Assembly: GCA_964577805.1 (NCBI GenBank)
Contig: CAZOAG010000004.1
Span: 1 to 64,000 of the forward strand
Reading direction: 5' to 3'
Length of the DNA stretch: 64,000 nucleotides
Source: CAZPRW01 sp964577805
Lineage (GTDB): Bacteria; Verrucomicrobiota; Verrucomicrobiia; Opitutales; JAIRKQ01
The first letter of the stretch is position 1; each line of letters opens with the position of its first letter. Positions 7,073 to 15,826 of this stretch are shown in pieces. Position numbers and translations under genes: made by a program. The notes beneath the pieces are model-generated. The model did not search any database and had not been told where the DNA came from. It was given only the letters and a program-made list of their open reading frames with translations.

Positions 7073-9589
7073 ATGACAGAAAACATCAATAGCAATGCAC
7101 TATTCATACACAAATACAGTGGCAATGAAGACATAGAAGACAAAATGTTTACACAAGATGCCAAATTTGGAATAAAAGAATCAATAATTAAACATCTTCA
7201 GTTCGATCTAGCAAGAGATCAATCGACGGCAACAGTTCGTGACTGGTTAATCGCAACATGTTTAATGGCACGTGAACGAATAATGTCACAATTTATACGC
7301 ACACAAAGAACATATCATACAGAAAATGTGCGAAGAATATATTACATGTCGTTGGAATATTTACCAGGCAGGTTATTAAAAAATAATCTGGTAAATTTGG
7401 ACATATTGGATGAGACTAAAAATGCACTTGCTGAATTTGGCCAAGATCTTGACACAATAGCGGATGCAGAACCTGACATGGGGCTTGGAAATGGTGGTCT
7501 AGGACGGCTAGCCTCCTGTTTACAAGATTCATTAGCAACTTTAAATTATCCTGCTGTTGCTTATGGTATCCACTATGAACTAGGATTATTTCGACAAGAA
7601 TTCATTAACGGACAACAAGTAGAACGACCAGATAGTTGGATGATGTCAGGATCTCCATGGCAAATATGTCGTCCAGAAAACACTCAGAATATAAAATTAT
7701 TCGGAAATGTCACTTATGATTATGATGACAAAGGAAATTTAAAACCAATGTGGAAAAATTATTCAACTATACAGGGCGTTCCATGGGATATCGCTGTAGT
7801 TGGATATAAATCTCATACAGTCAATTTCATGAGATTATGGGAAGCTCGTTCCGCAAGCGAATTTGATCTAGAAATGTTCAATGAAGGAAAATTTTTCCAA
7901 GCGATAGAAAAACATGCACAAAATGAAACAATATCAAAAGTATTGTACCCCAACGACTCAACAAAAGGCGGAAAAATATTACGACTTACACAACAATACT
8001 TCTTTGTTAGCTGTTCTATTCAAGATATTTTGCGCAGGTTCAAAAATGGCAATAAATCATTAGAAGATTTTCCAAAAAAAATAGCAATTCAATTAAATGA
8101 CACACACCCTATCATAAGTATCGTTGAATTATTAAGAATATTATTGGATGAAGAAAATTTATCATGGGATAAAGCATGGTCAATTTGTCAAAAAACATTT
8201 GCATATACCAATCATACCCTTTTGCCAGAAGCATTAGAAGAATGGCCTGCACAAATGCTAGAATCTATGCTTCCACGGCATTATCAATTAATATGCGAAA
8301 TTAATCGTAGATTTTTGGAATGCGATGTTGAAAAAAAATGGCCAGGAGATGACGAAAAGAAACGTATACTAAGCATAATTAATAGCGAAGGCAATAAAAT
8401 GGTCAGAATGGCACATTTAGCCGCTGTATGTTGTCATCACATCAATGGTGTGGCAGAAATGCATTCAGAATTAGTAAAGAACATTTTATTTCCTTTATTT
8501 CATGAATTATATCCAGAGAAAATAACAAATGTCACCAATGGTGTGACACCACGACTTTGGGTGCGTTGTTGCAACCCAAGTCTATCAAAATTATTAGACC
8601 GTGCACTTGGACAATCTTGGACATCAAATTTGAGTGAATTACGAAAGCTAGAACAATTCGCAGATGATCCAATTTTCCAAAAAAAGTTTTTGGACATAAA
8701 ACGTGACAATAAAATACATCTTGCAAAGGTCATTCAGGAAAGATGTCATATTGACGTCAAAGTAAATTCTCTTTTCGATGTACATATTAAACGTTTACAT
8801 GAATACAAACGACAACATCTAAAATTATTACATATCTTATATTTGTATCGTAAAATGTTACAGGACGATGGAAATATAACGCCACGAACATTTATTTTTG
8901 GCGCGAAAGCAGCACCTGGATATTATATGGCTAAGCAAATAATATATGGCTTAAACATTATCGCTGATGTCATAAATAACGACTCAAGGAACAATAAATT
9001 ACGACTAGCTTTTTTACCAAACTATAATGTATCATTAGCATGTGATATCATCCCTGCAGCAGACCTGTCAGAACAAATATCTACTGCTGGAAAAGAAGCA
9101 TCTGGTACAGGAAATATGAAATTAGCAATGAACGGTGCATGTACAATTTGCACACTGGATGGTGCTAATGTTGAAATACAAGAAGAAGTCGGCGATGACA
9201 ATATATTTGTTTTCGGAAAAACAGAAGACGAACTTTATCAATTAAAACAAAACGGATATCATCCATATGATTATTATAATTCCGATGAAGGATTGCGCGC
9301 TATTCTCGATTGGATGGGATCGTCATTTTTTCAATCAAAGACGGGAGAATGTCCACTAAGAACAATCAAAGATAGCCTTCTTGATGGTGGTGATCCATTC
9401 TTTGTACTGGCTGATTTTCAAGATTACCTACGTGCACAATCAGAAGTCGAACACGTATTCGAAAACAAAACAGAATGGGCTAAAAAAGCTATTTTGAATG
9501 TAGCACGTTCTGGAAAGTTTTCAAGCGACCGCGCTATAAAAGATTATGCGACAAAAATTTGGAACCTATCACAAGTAACTGTAAAATAA
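7073..9589 (+). CDS. glgP: glycogen/starch/maltodextrin phosphorylase
   Basis: This enzyme cleaves alpha-1,4-glucan chains with phosphate to release glucose-1-phosphate, using pyridoxal phosphate. The 838 residues match the full length of the family. Signatures include YMSLEYLPGR near the N-terminus, GNGGLGRLASC (about 140-150), QLNDTHP, VTNVTNGVTPRLW, and the cofactor region EASGTGNMK, where Lys683 should bind pyridoxal phosphate. The gene starts with ATG after a 126-bp intergenic stretch with no obvious Shine-Dalgarno and is followed after 10 bp by a gene for an unknown membrane protein. MalQ and the hexomutase in the same region suggest an alpha-glucan breakdown route ending in glucose-6-phosphate. 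Confidence 0.96.
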   Translation: MTENINSNALFIHKYSGNEDIEDKMFTQDAKFGIKESIIKHLQFDLARDQSTATVRDWLIATCLMARERIMSQFIRTQRTYHTENVRRIYYMSLEYLPGRLLKNNLVNLDILDETKNALAEFGQDLDTIADAEPDMGLGNGGLGRLASCLQDSLATLNYPAVAYGIHYELGLFRQEFINGQQVERPDSWMMSGSPWQICRPENTQNIKLFGNVTYDYDDKGNLKPMWKNYSTIQGVPWDIAVVGYKSHTVNFMRLWEARSASEFDLEMFNEGKFFQAIEKHAQNETISKVLYPNDSTKGGKILRLTQQYFFVSCSIQDILRRFKNGNKSLEDFPKKIAIQLNDTHPIISIVELLRILLDEENLSWDKAWSICQKTFAYTNHTLLPEALEEWPAQMLESMLPRHYQLICEINRRFLECDVEKKWPGDDEKKRILSIINSEGNKMVRMAHLAAVCCHHINGVAEMHSELVKNILFPLFHELYPEKITNVTNGVTPRLWVRCCNPSLSKLLDRALGQSWTSNLSELRKLEQFADDPIFQKKFLDIKRDNKIHLAKVIQERCHIDVKVNSLFDVHIKRLHEYKRQHLKLLHILYLYRKMLQDDGNITPRTFIFGAKAAPGYYMAKQIIYGLNIIADVINNDSRNNKLRLAFLPNYNVSLACDIIPAADLSEQISTAGKEASGTGNMKLAMNGACTICTLDGANVEIQEEVGDDNIFVFGKTEDELYQLKQNGYHPYDYYNSDEGLRAILDWMGSSFFQSKTGECPLRTIKDSLLDGGDPFFVLADFQDYLRAQSEVEHVFENKTEWAKKAILNVARSGKFSSDRAIKDYATKIWNLSQVTVK

Positions 9590-9599
9590 ATAATTTTCT

Positions 9600-10658
9600 A
9601 TGAAGAAATCGCAATCAAAGCTCATGAAGACTATAAACAACAAACCAAACAAAATAGCTCATGCAACTATGAAATTTTATAGCTACTGCGAAGACATAAT
9701 ATATGCACTACTGGCTATGCCTTTGCATTTTATCATTTTACATAAAAAAATAAAACATGACCCAAAATATTTGAGTTATAAAACCAAAAAGGTCATACAA
9801 AACACTACTGCTATAGTAACAAAACCATACTGCGTCACACGTGATTCATGTGTAACACTCGCTAAAACTACCAGTATCAAAACACATAATCTTGCAACAA
9901 ATACCATCAACAGAATCAAACAGTTCATTGTCGCTGACATTAAGAAAACAACAGAAGACGTGCGCAATACTATCAATGCAATATGTAATGGTGTAAAAAC
10001 AGTAATACTTTCGCCGGTTTATCTTTGTAAATATGTGGTATGCTCAATAAAGAATTTCGGACGCAAGAGTTATGATATATCATGCAATGCCATAAAACAA
10101 CTTAACAAGCCAATCAATGTTGCTGTGCCATTTTCAAAACTGAAACATTTAGTATTCTGCAGACGGTCGCAAATATATGCATTATCTGCTATAATACTTG
10201 GTGTAGCTACATTGTCTATCAAATGGTATAATAATCAATTAGCCGCCATACATGAACAATATGGTGTTATTGCAAACAAAATACAAAATTTAAACCATTC
10301 AAATGCTAGCACTACTGATTTGAGCAATAAAATGTATGCTCATGTCATACCAGAACAGCAACCTGCACAATCAGATGAACCAAAACCGGAAACAACAAAG
10401 CAAGAGAAAATACCGTATGACCCAATAGCTGCATTAAAAAATAAAGTAGAAAATTATTTTGCACAACATAAGACAACGGAAGTATTAGCATCGAATGATA
10501 AGTGCAGATTAAAAGTGGATAACGAGGTCATAAATGATCATTCTTATATTCCTGGCCTTGCAGATATACACATAGACGGAGCAAATGAAGATTATATAAC
10601 ATTTACTGACAATTTAGGAAATTCCTATTCCAAACCGATTGTTACATTATTCCAATGA
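9600..10658 (+). CDS. unknown membrane protein downstream of glgP
   Basis: The 352-residue protein is not recognised. Two hydrophobic stretches are visible: about 30-48 (IIYALLAMPLHFIIL) and 191-208 (YALSAIILGVATLSIKWY). Between them is a basic, Lys/Thr-rich region, possibly helical. After the second membrane segment comes a Pro/Glu/Gln-rich linker (about 245-270) and then a compact C-terminal domain of about 70 residues with alternating polar and hydrophobic positions, which may be a beta domain. The start codon lies 10 bp after the glgP stop, so co-expression with glgP is likely. Whether it has any role in glucan metabolism is unknown. Confidence 0.6.
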   Translation: MKKSQSKLMKTINNKPNKIAHATMKFYSYCEDIIYALLAMPLHFIILHKKIKHDPKYLSYKTKKVIQNTTAIVTKPYCVTRDSCVTLAKTTSIKTHNLATNTINRIKQFIVADIKKTTEDVRNTINAICNGVKTVILSPVYLCKYVVCSIKNFGRKSYDISCNAIKQLNKPINVAVPFSKLKHLVFCRRSQIYALSAIILGVATLSIKWYNNQLAAIHEQYGVIANKIQNLNHSNASTTDLSNKMYAHVIPEQQPAQSDEPKPETTKQEKIPYDPIAALKNKVENYFAQHKTTEVLASNDKCRLKVDNEVINDHSYIPGLADIHIDGANEDYITFTDNLGNSYSKPIVTLFQ

Positions 10659-10703
10659 TAAGGAAGCTTGCCATAATAATCATATTGAATATAGCAAATT
10701 TCT

Positions 10704-11300
10704 GTGATAGTATCTATTGAAGGAAAACTTGTATCATCAACATTGGTATCTGCTGTAATCGATGTCAATGGGATCGGATATGAAGTACATGTTCCATTAA
10801 CTGTAAGTACAAAGTTCCCGAACATAGGAAGCCAATTAAAATTACATACTTATGCAATATATCGCGAAGACAAACAAGAACTGTATGGGTTTTCTACCAC
10901 AGACGAACGTGATTTCTTCAGATTAATGGTAGAAAAAGTTTCTGGTGTCGGTCCAAAGACAGCATTGAATTTAATGAGCAAATTATCATTAAATTTATTA
11001 AAAGATGCCATTACTATGCGAAATGCTGACATTATAGCACAATGTCATGGCATTGGAAAAAAATCTGCTGAACGTATAATAATGGAACTGTCAGATAAAG
11101 ATTTTTCTACAATCAATCATCCTCAATCAATAAACAGTAATGTTTCATCTTTATCGACATCGATGAACGATGCCATCGCAGCATTGATATCATTAGGATA
11201 TAAAGCAAATGATGCAGAGAAGGCCATACAACGATCGATTTCCAAGCTTGGGAATGATGCTTCAACAGAAAACCTCATTAGATCAGCATTAAATAGTTAA
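10704..11300 (+). CDS. ruvA: Holliday junction helicase subunit RuvA
   Basis: RuvA binds four-way DNA junctions and loads the RuvB motor during recombination and repair. The 198 residues contain the N-terminal OB-fold beginning IVSIEGKLV, the helix-hairpin-helix pairs VSGVGPKTALNLM and CHGIGKKSAERI (about 75-120), and the C-terminal RuvB-contact domain (about 155-198). The start is GTG at 10704; no upstream ATG or Shine-Dalgarno is visible. The next gene follows after 5 bp. Neither ruvB nor ruvC is in the window. Confidence 0.93.
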   Translation: MIVSIEGKLVSSTLVSAVIDVNGIGYEVHVPLTVSTKFPNIGSQLKLHTYAIYREDKQELYGFSTTDERDFFRLMVEKVSGVGPKTALNLMSKLSLNLLKDAITMRNADIIAQCHGIGKKSAERIIMELSDKDFSTINHPQSINSNVSSLSTSMNDAIAALISLGYKANDAEKAIQRSISKLGNDASTENLIRSALNS

Positions 11301-11305
11301 ATAAT

Positions 11306-12076
11306 ATGCATGATGATTTCATAAGTCTCCCAATTGCAACATCGCGTGGCATTGGTATACAATTACAATTACTAGCAAATACTAATTCCTATATCGCTAT
11401 CAATAAACCAGATCAAATTGCAGCTATAGATATTATTCAATCGACAATAAATAATATATCACAGCCGCAATTCGAAGCATTAAACATGACATATCCAGAG
11501 CTAGCATTTAATCTGCCAGGTTACATGTCAGGTATTTTGATAATTACTAAAAACAAAGAATCTAGTGCGATATTACGTAATCAATATGGGTCAGATTTAA
11601 TAACACTGAAGTTTGATTGTTTGACTCATCGCAATAGTCAAATGCCAGCAAATCAATCAATAACATGCTCTTTACCAATAGCGAAACATGTCAATGAGGA
11701 TAGAATGTTGATCTCAACACGAACAGGGAAAAAGTCAAAAACTACATTTTCATTTGTCGAAACAATAACAAATATTGATCATTGGACAGCAATAACGACA
11801 TTTTTGAGAAATGATCAAATATTATTACATGCATATGAATGTGACATCCCTATCGTAAATGACTGCAAATATTCCTCTGCAAAACCACTAGAACTAGACA
11901 AATATTTTTCGAAAAACGACGACATAGAACCTCATTGGACAAGATCATATCTTCCAATACATTTATCTGAAATAATCATCAAAAACGAAAAGAACGACGA
12001 GATCATAATGTCACCATTGCCCAAAAAATTCCAATCATTCCTAAAATTGGCCATTCGTAACAATAAAAAAAAATAA
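11306..12076 (+). CDS. RluA-family pseudouridine synthase homologue lacking the catalytic Asp
   Basis: The 256-residue protein follows the layout of RluA/RluD rRNA pseudouridine synthases: YIAINKP near residue 29 (the usual hLNKP), then the segment that should read HRLDxxTSG, then SGILIITKN, and near the C-terminus an LLHAYECDIPIVNDCKYS stretch equivalent to RVHLxxxGhPIvGDxxY. The catalytic motif is replaced by FNLPGYMSG (68-76), so the essential Asp is Pro71 and the Arg and Thr are also lost. The TGRxHQIR motif is degraded too. The frame is intact over its whole length. It is either a non-catalytic RNA-binding relative or a gene at an early stage of decay. It follows ruvA by 5 bp. Confidence 0.65.
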   Translation: MHDDFISLPIATSRGIGIQLQLLANTNSYIAINKPDQIAAIDIIQSTINNISQPQFEALNMTYPELAFNLPGYMSGILIITKNKESSAILRNQYGSDLITLKFDCLTHRNSQMPANQSITCSLPIAKHVNEDRMLISTRTGKKSKTTFSFVETITNIDHWTAITTFLRNDQILLHAYECDIPIVNDCKYSSAKPLELDKYFSKNDDIEPHWTRSYLPIHLSEIIIKNEKNDEIIMSPLPKKFQSFLKLAIRNNKKK

Positions 12077-12235
12077 TACTATAACTTTGTGTAATTCACA
12101 TGAACATTATGCATATATGTTCAAATTTGAAATAACAATATAGCAGCATTTTATCATTTTATTTTTAGCGTTCTATCAAACGTTAATAAATTATGTTGGC
12201 AACAATCCTATTTTCTCTAGCCTGCCACCACTAGA

Positions 12236-14854
12236 ATGCAATCACACGATATTCGACAATCATTTTTAGATTTTTTTGCCAATCATGGACATCATATTGT
12301 TCGTTCGTCATCGTTAATGCCAGATGCTCCAAATCTATTATTTACAAATGCTGGTATGAATCAATTCATTCCATTCTTCTTAGGGACTGAAAAACCATCA
12401 TATAAACGTATCGCGGATACACAAAAGTGCATACGTGCTGGAGGGAAACATAATGATCTAGATGATGTCGGATTTGATACTTATCATCATACATTTTTTG
12501 AAATGTTAGGAAATTGGTCTTTCGGAAATTATTTCAAAGAAGAAGCCATCACAATGGCATGGGAGTTGTTGACCAGTGTGTGGAAATTTCCAAAAGAACG
12601 ACTATATGCAACAGTATACTCGCCAGCAGATGGCGAACCATCTTGTTTCGACCAAGAAGCATATGATATCTGGAAAAATATTTTTATTAAAGAAGGATTG
12701 GATCCTGAAATCCATATAATAAGTGGTTCGAGAAAAGATAATTTTTGGATGATGGGAGATACTGGTCCATGCGGGCCATGCTCGGAAATTCACATGGACC
12801 TAACACCAGACGGCAAAACTAATGGAACGCTCGTAAACACAGGTAATCCATGGTGTATTGAGCTGTGGAACCTTGTGTTCATGCAATTCAATGCTAAACC
12901 AGATGGCACATTCGAACCATTGTTAGAAAAACATGTCGACACAGGAATTGGATTTGAGCGTGTCGTTGGAATAATTTCCAAAACCAAAAATTTTTCTGAT
13001 TTTTCATCACTACCATCGAACTATGATAGTGATTTATTCATCGATATTTTTTCTGCCATTGAAAAAATGAGTAATAAAAAATATCATGGAACGATGCCAT
13101 CGTGCCGACAATCAATGTCTGATATCGAACAATCTGATTTCCGGTTCCGTGCTATCGCTGATCATATCCGCACATTAACATTTGCTATAGCTGATGGAAT
13201 ATATCCATCAAACGAAGGACGAGGATATGTTCTCCGCAGAATTTTACGTCGTGCTGTTCTTTTCGGACATTTACTTGGATTACCACAAGGATTTTTTGCT
13301 GACATATCACATACTGTCATTCAAAAAATGCATAATGTTTTTCCAGAATTGAAAGAACAAGAAGATACCATAAAACATGTTATTGAACGTGAAGAAAAAT
13401 CATTCTCAAAGACATTAGATCGAGGAATTAATATTTTTAACGATATTTGCAAAAAATCTAATGATATCATACAAGGTAACGATATATTTTTATTATATGA
13501 CACATACGGATTTCCAGTTGATTTAATTCAATTACTTTCCGCAGAACGTAACATACAAATCGATCTGCCAGGGTTTGAACGTGCAATGGAAAGTCAACGG
13601 ACAAAAGCAAGAAATGCACAAAAAAAATCATTGATTGAAGTAAATAATGGCAATACAACTCCAACAACGTTCGTAGGGTACGATATTAATCATATTGAAA
13701 ACGTACCAGCAACAATGCTATCCATCATACATAATGAAAAAAAATTATTCGTAATATGCGATAGAACACCATTTTATGCAGAATCTGGCGGTCAAATAGG
13801 TGATATCGGAACCATAAACATTGATGGAAAAATATTTGAAATAACAGATGTAAAAAAGGACAACAACGGATGTTTCTTGCATGAAATCGACAACAATGAT
13901 ATATCATGCAACGCACCAACTCATGTAACACTGTCCGTAAACAAACAACATCGAATGAACGTAACCAGAAACCATTCTGCTACACACTTATTGCAGTGTG
14001 CTTTAAGAAATATAATAGGGCAACATATTAAACAAGCAGGATCTTTGGTAACAGCTGAACGACTACGATTTGATTTCAATGCGTTCTCTGCCCCTACACA
14101 ATCTGAATTGTTAGCAGTGGAACGATGGGTAGAACAACAAATATTATCATGTCAAAATTCATCAATATATGAAACTTCTCGAGATAATATTCCAGAAGAA
14201 TGCCTTGCAAATTTTGGTGAAAAGTATGGCGATATTGTACGTGTCATTGAATTAGGACAAAATTCAAAAGAACTATGTTGTGGATGCCATGTCTCCAATA
14301 CATCAGAAATCGCCAGTTTTAAAATAATATCTAGTTCAGCAGTAGCAGCTGGAATACGACGTATTGAAGCAATCACCGGACAAGCAGCATATGAATATGC
14401 ACGATCAAACAACACATCCGTTGATCAAATATGCAATTTGTTATCATGCAATCGTGATAGTGTAGTCGAACATACACAATCCATTGTTGAAAAAAACAAA
14501 TCGATGGAAAGAACGATAAAAGAGATTCGCCAATCTCGGTTACACGGCATATCGAATGATATCATTAAATCTGCTCAACTGAGCAATTCTGACACTTACA
14601 TCGAAAAAACAATAAATGATGTCACACCTGATGAGTTAAGAACATTAGCACGCGATATCATTAATAATATTCATGACGGCACTGTTGTATTATCAACACA
14701 AAATGATGGCAAATGCCATGTTGTTGTATGCTGTTCAGAATCTGCAATTGCTAATGGAAGACATGCGGGAAATATCGTAAAAAAAATAACATCTGCGAGA
14801 GGTGGTTCCGGCGGAGGGAAACCATCATTCGCAATGGGAGGATATTCTGTATAA
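12236..14854 (+). CDS. alaS: alanyl-tRNA synthetase
   Basis: AlaRS attaches alanine to tRNA-Ala. The 872 residues contain the catalytic core (FTNAGMNQF, GDTGPCGPCSEIH, GRGYVLRRILRRA), the editing domain with HSATHLL, the second zinc motif here CCGCHV in place of the usual CGGTH, and the C-terminal C-Ala domain ending with the GGSGGGKP glycine-rich stretch. The Cys and His expected to hold zinc in the editing site are kept. The ATG start lies 159 bp after the preceding gene and has no visible Shine-Dalgarno. The gene ends 193 bp before a convergent gene of unknown function. Confidence 0.96.
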   Translation: MQSHDIRQSFLDFFANHGHHIVRSSSLMPDAPNLLFTNAGMNQFIPFFLGTEKPSYKRIADTQKCIRAGGKHNDLDDVGFDTYHHTFFEMLGNWSFGNYFKEEAITMAWELLTSVWKFPKERLYATVYSPADGEPSCFDQEAYDIWKNIFIKEGLDPEIHIISGSRKDNFWMMGDTGPCGPCSEIHMDLTPDGKTNGTLVNTGNPWCIELWNLVFMQFNAKPDGTFEPLLEKHVDTGIGFERVVGIISKTKNFSDFSSLPSNYDSDLFIDIFSAIEKMSNKKYHGTMPSCRQSMSDIEQSDFRFRAIADHIRTLTFAIADGIYPSNEGRGYVLRRILRRAVLFGHLLGLPQGFFADISHTVIQKMHNVFPELKEQEDTIKHVIEREEKSFSKTLDRGINIFNDICKKSNDIIQGNDIFLLYDTYGFPVDLIQLLSAERNIQIDLPGFERAMESQRTKARNAQKKSLIEVNNGNTTPTTFVGYDINHIENVPATMLSIIHNEKKLFVICDRTPFYAESGGQIGDIGTINIDGKIFEITDVKKDNNGCFLHEIDNNDISCNAPTHVTLSVNKQHRMNVTRNHSATHLLQCALRNIIGQHIKQAGSLVTAERLRFDFNAFSAPTQSELLAVERWVEQQILSCQNSSIYETSRDNIPEECLANFGEKYGDIVRVIELGQNSKELCCGCHVSNTSEIASFKIISSSAVAAGIRRIEAITGQAAYEYARSNNTSVDQICNLLSCNRDSVVEHTQSIVEKNKSMERTIKEIRQSRLHGISNDIIKSAQLSNSDTYIEKTINDVTPDELRTLARDIINNIHDGTVVLSTQNDGKCHVVVCCSESAIANGRHAGNIVKKITSARGGSGGGKPSFAMGGYSV

Positions 14855-14927
14855 GCTGTTTTGCAGTAAACAAAAATAACACAAACATATCAATGCCCGC
14901 CAACTGGCAATTGCTAAACACGAATTA

Positions 14928-14954
14928 CTAGCATGCACGTTTTCCGTATGCTAG
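14928..14954 (+). terminator. possible hairpin terminator after alaS
   Basis: CTAGCAT (14928-14934) pairs perfectly with ATGCTAG (14948-14954), and an inner ACG/CGT pairing adds length. Only a short ATATTT follows on the plus strand, so termination is plausible but weakly supported. It lies in the convergent gap between alaS and the minus-strand gene. Confidence 0.4.
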
Positions 14955-15047
14955 ATATTTGCTGTGTTCTTACTGCTGTATCGCATCTCAATTGATTATT
15001 TTATTTACAAGAAGATCTGGCAACTATTTTGCTTAAGCTGTTAAAAA

Positions 15048-15746
15048 TCAAGCGTAGCATTGTTGTTTTGCTTCCAATTCTGAATCACAAAATGGGCAGA
15101 ACAACCAATTCAAAATAGCCGGCCCATATTTTATGAAACCAATTTTGATAATATCAAAAACACATCTGCTGCCAAAAAGCCATAAACAGTAGTTAAGCCC
15201 ACCAGTTGCATACTGAAATAACCTTCCGAACACACCTGATAAAGCACTCCCAATTACATATTCTGATGATAATATTTTGCACAAATCACTTCTAACACCA
15301 AAAACAGTAGAAGCAGCACCAATCATAGCACATGGTGCACGATGCAAACACTTAACAAATAACAAGGCTATTCCTGATAATGTCAACAATTTGAAATCAA
15401 ATAATAATTGCTTTTTCGTTACCCAAAGCGCAACTCTAGAAACAACCTTGCAAACAGCATCACGCACACATTGCACAGTCATTGCACAACACAAACCGGT
15501 CACTGATGCCATCGCAATAATTGGATGCGCACTTGAAAATCCTATAACAACACTCTTTGCAAAACTCCATAATAGGCTAGGAACTATGCCAATTGCCAAC
15601 CTATTGGACAGAGAAGTCATGTTTACATTACCACCAACATTATTAAAAAATTGTCCACCGTTGGTAACATTAACGATAGCACTGCCAGTCCCAATTCCAT
15701 CAGTCAATATTTTTGCGCCCTGCCCCAACACACCAATGTTTTGCAT
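15048..15746 (-). CDS. unknown Gly/Cys-rich multi-pass membrane protein
   Basis: Not recognised. From the ATG at 15746 it encodes 232 residues. The N-terminal ~45 residues are rich in Gly, Asn and Thr; the rest has about five or six hydrophobic stretches (for example LAIGIVPSLLWSF, IIAMASVTGLCCAM, LLTLSGIALLFV, YVIGSALSGVFG, GGLNYCLWLFG) and around 14 cysteines. A shorter frame on the opposite strand (15277-15804) is also open, but the minus frame has the more protein-like hydrophobic pattern. It converges with alaS and diverges from malQ. It is a lineage-specific protein, perhaps of the inner membrane. Confidence 0.45.
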   Translation of the reverse strand: MQNIGVLGQGAKILTDGIGTGSAIVNVTNGGQFFNNVGGNVNMTSLSNRLAIGIVPSLLWSFAKSVVIGFSSAHPIIAMASVTGLCCAMTVQCVRDAVCKVVSRVALWVTKKQLLFDFKLLTLSGIALLFVKCLHRAPCAMIGAASTVFGVRSDLCKILSSEYVIGSALSGVFGRLFQYATGGLNYCLWLFGSRCVFDIIKIGFIKYGPAILNWLFCPFCDSELEAKQQCYA

Positions 15747-15826
15747 ACACACATGTGTTTACAAAAAAAAGACAATGTCAAATCTTTTTATTGCAAAAAA
15801 ATAAAAATTAATTAGAATTTGTTCTT

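Noticed and set aside
15277..15804. Plus-strand 175-codon open frame opposite the membrane protein gene
   Set aside because: Its translation lacks recognisable structure and it overlaps the more protein-like minus frame; likely a shadow.
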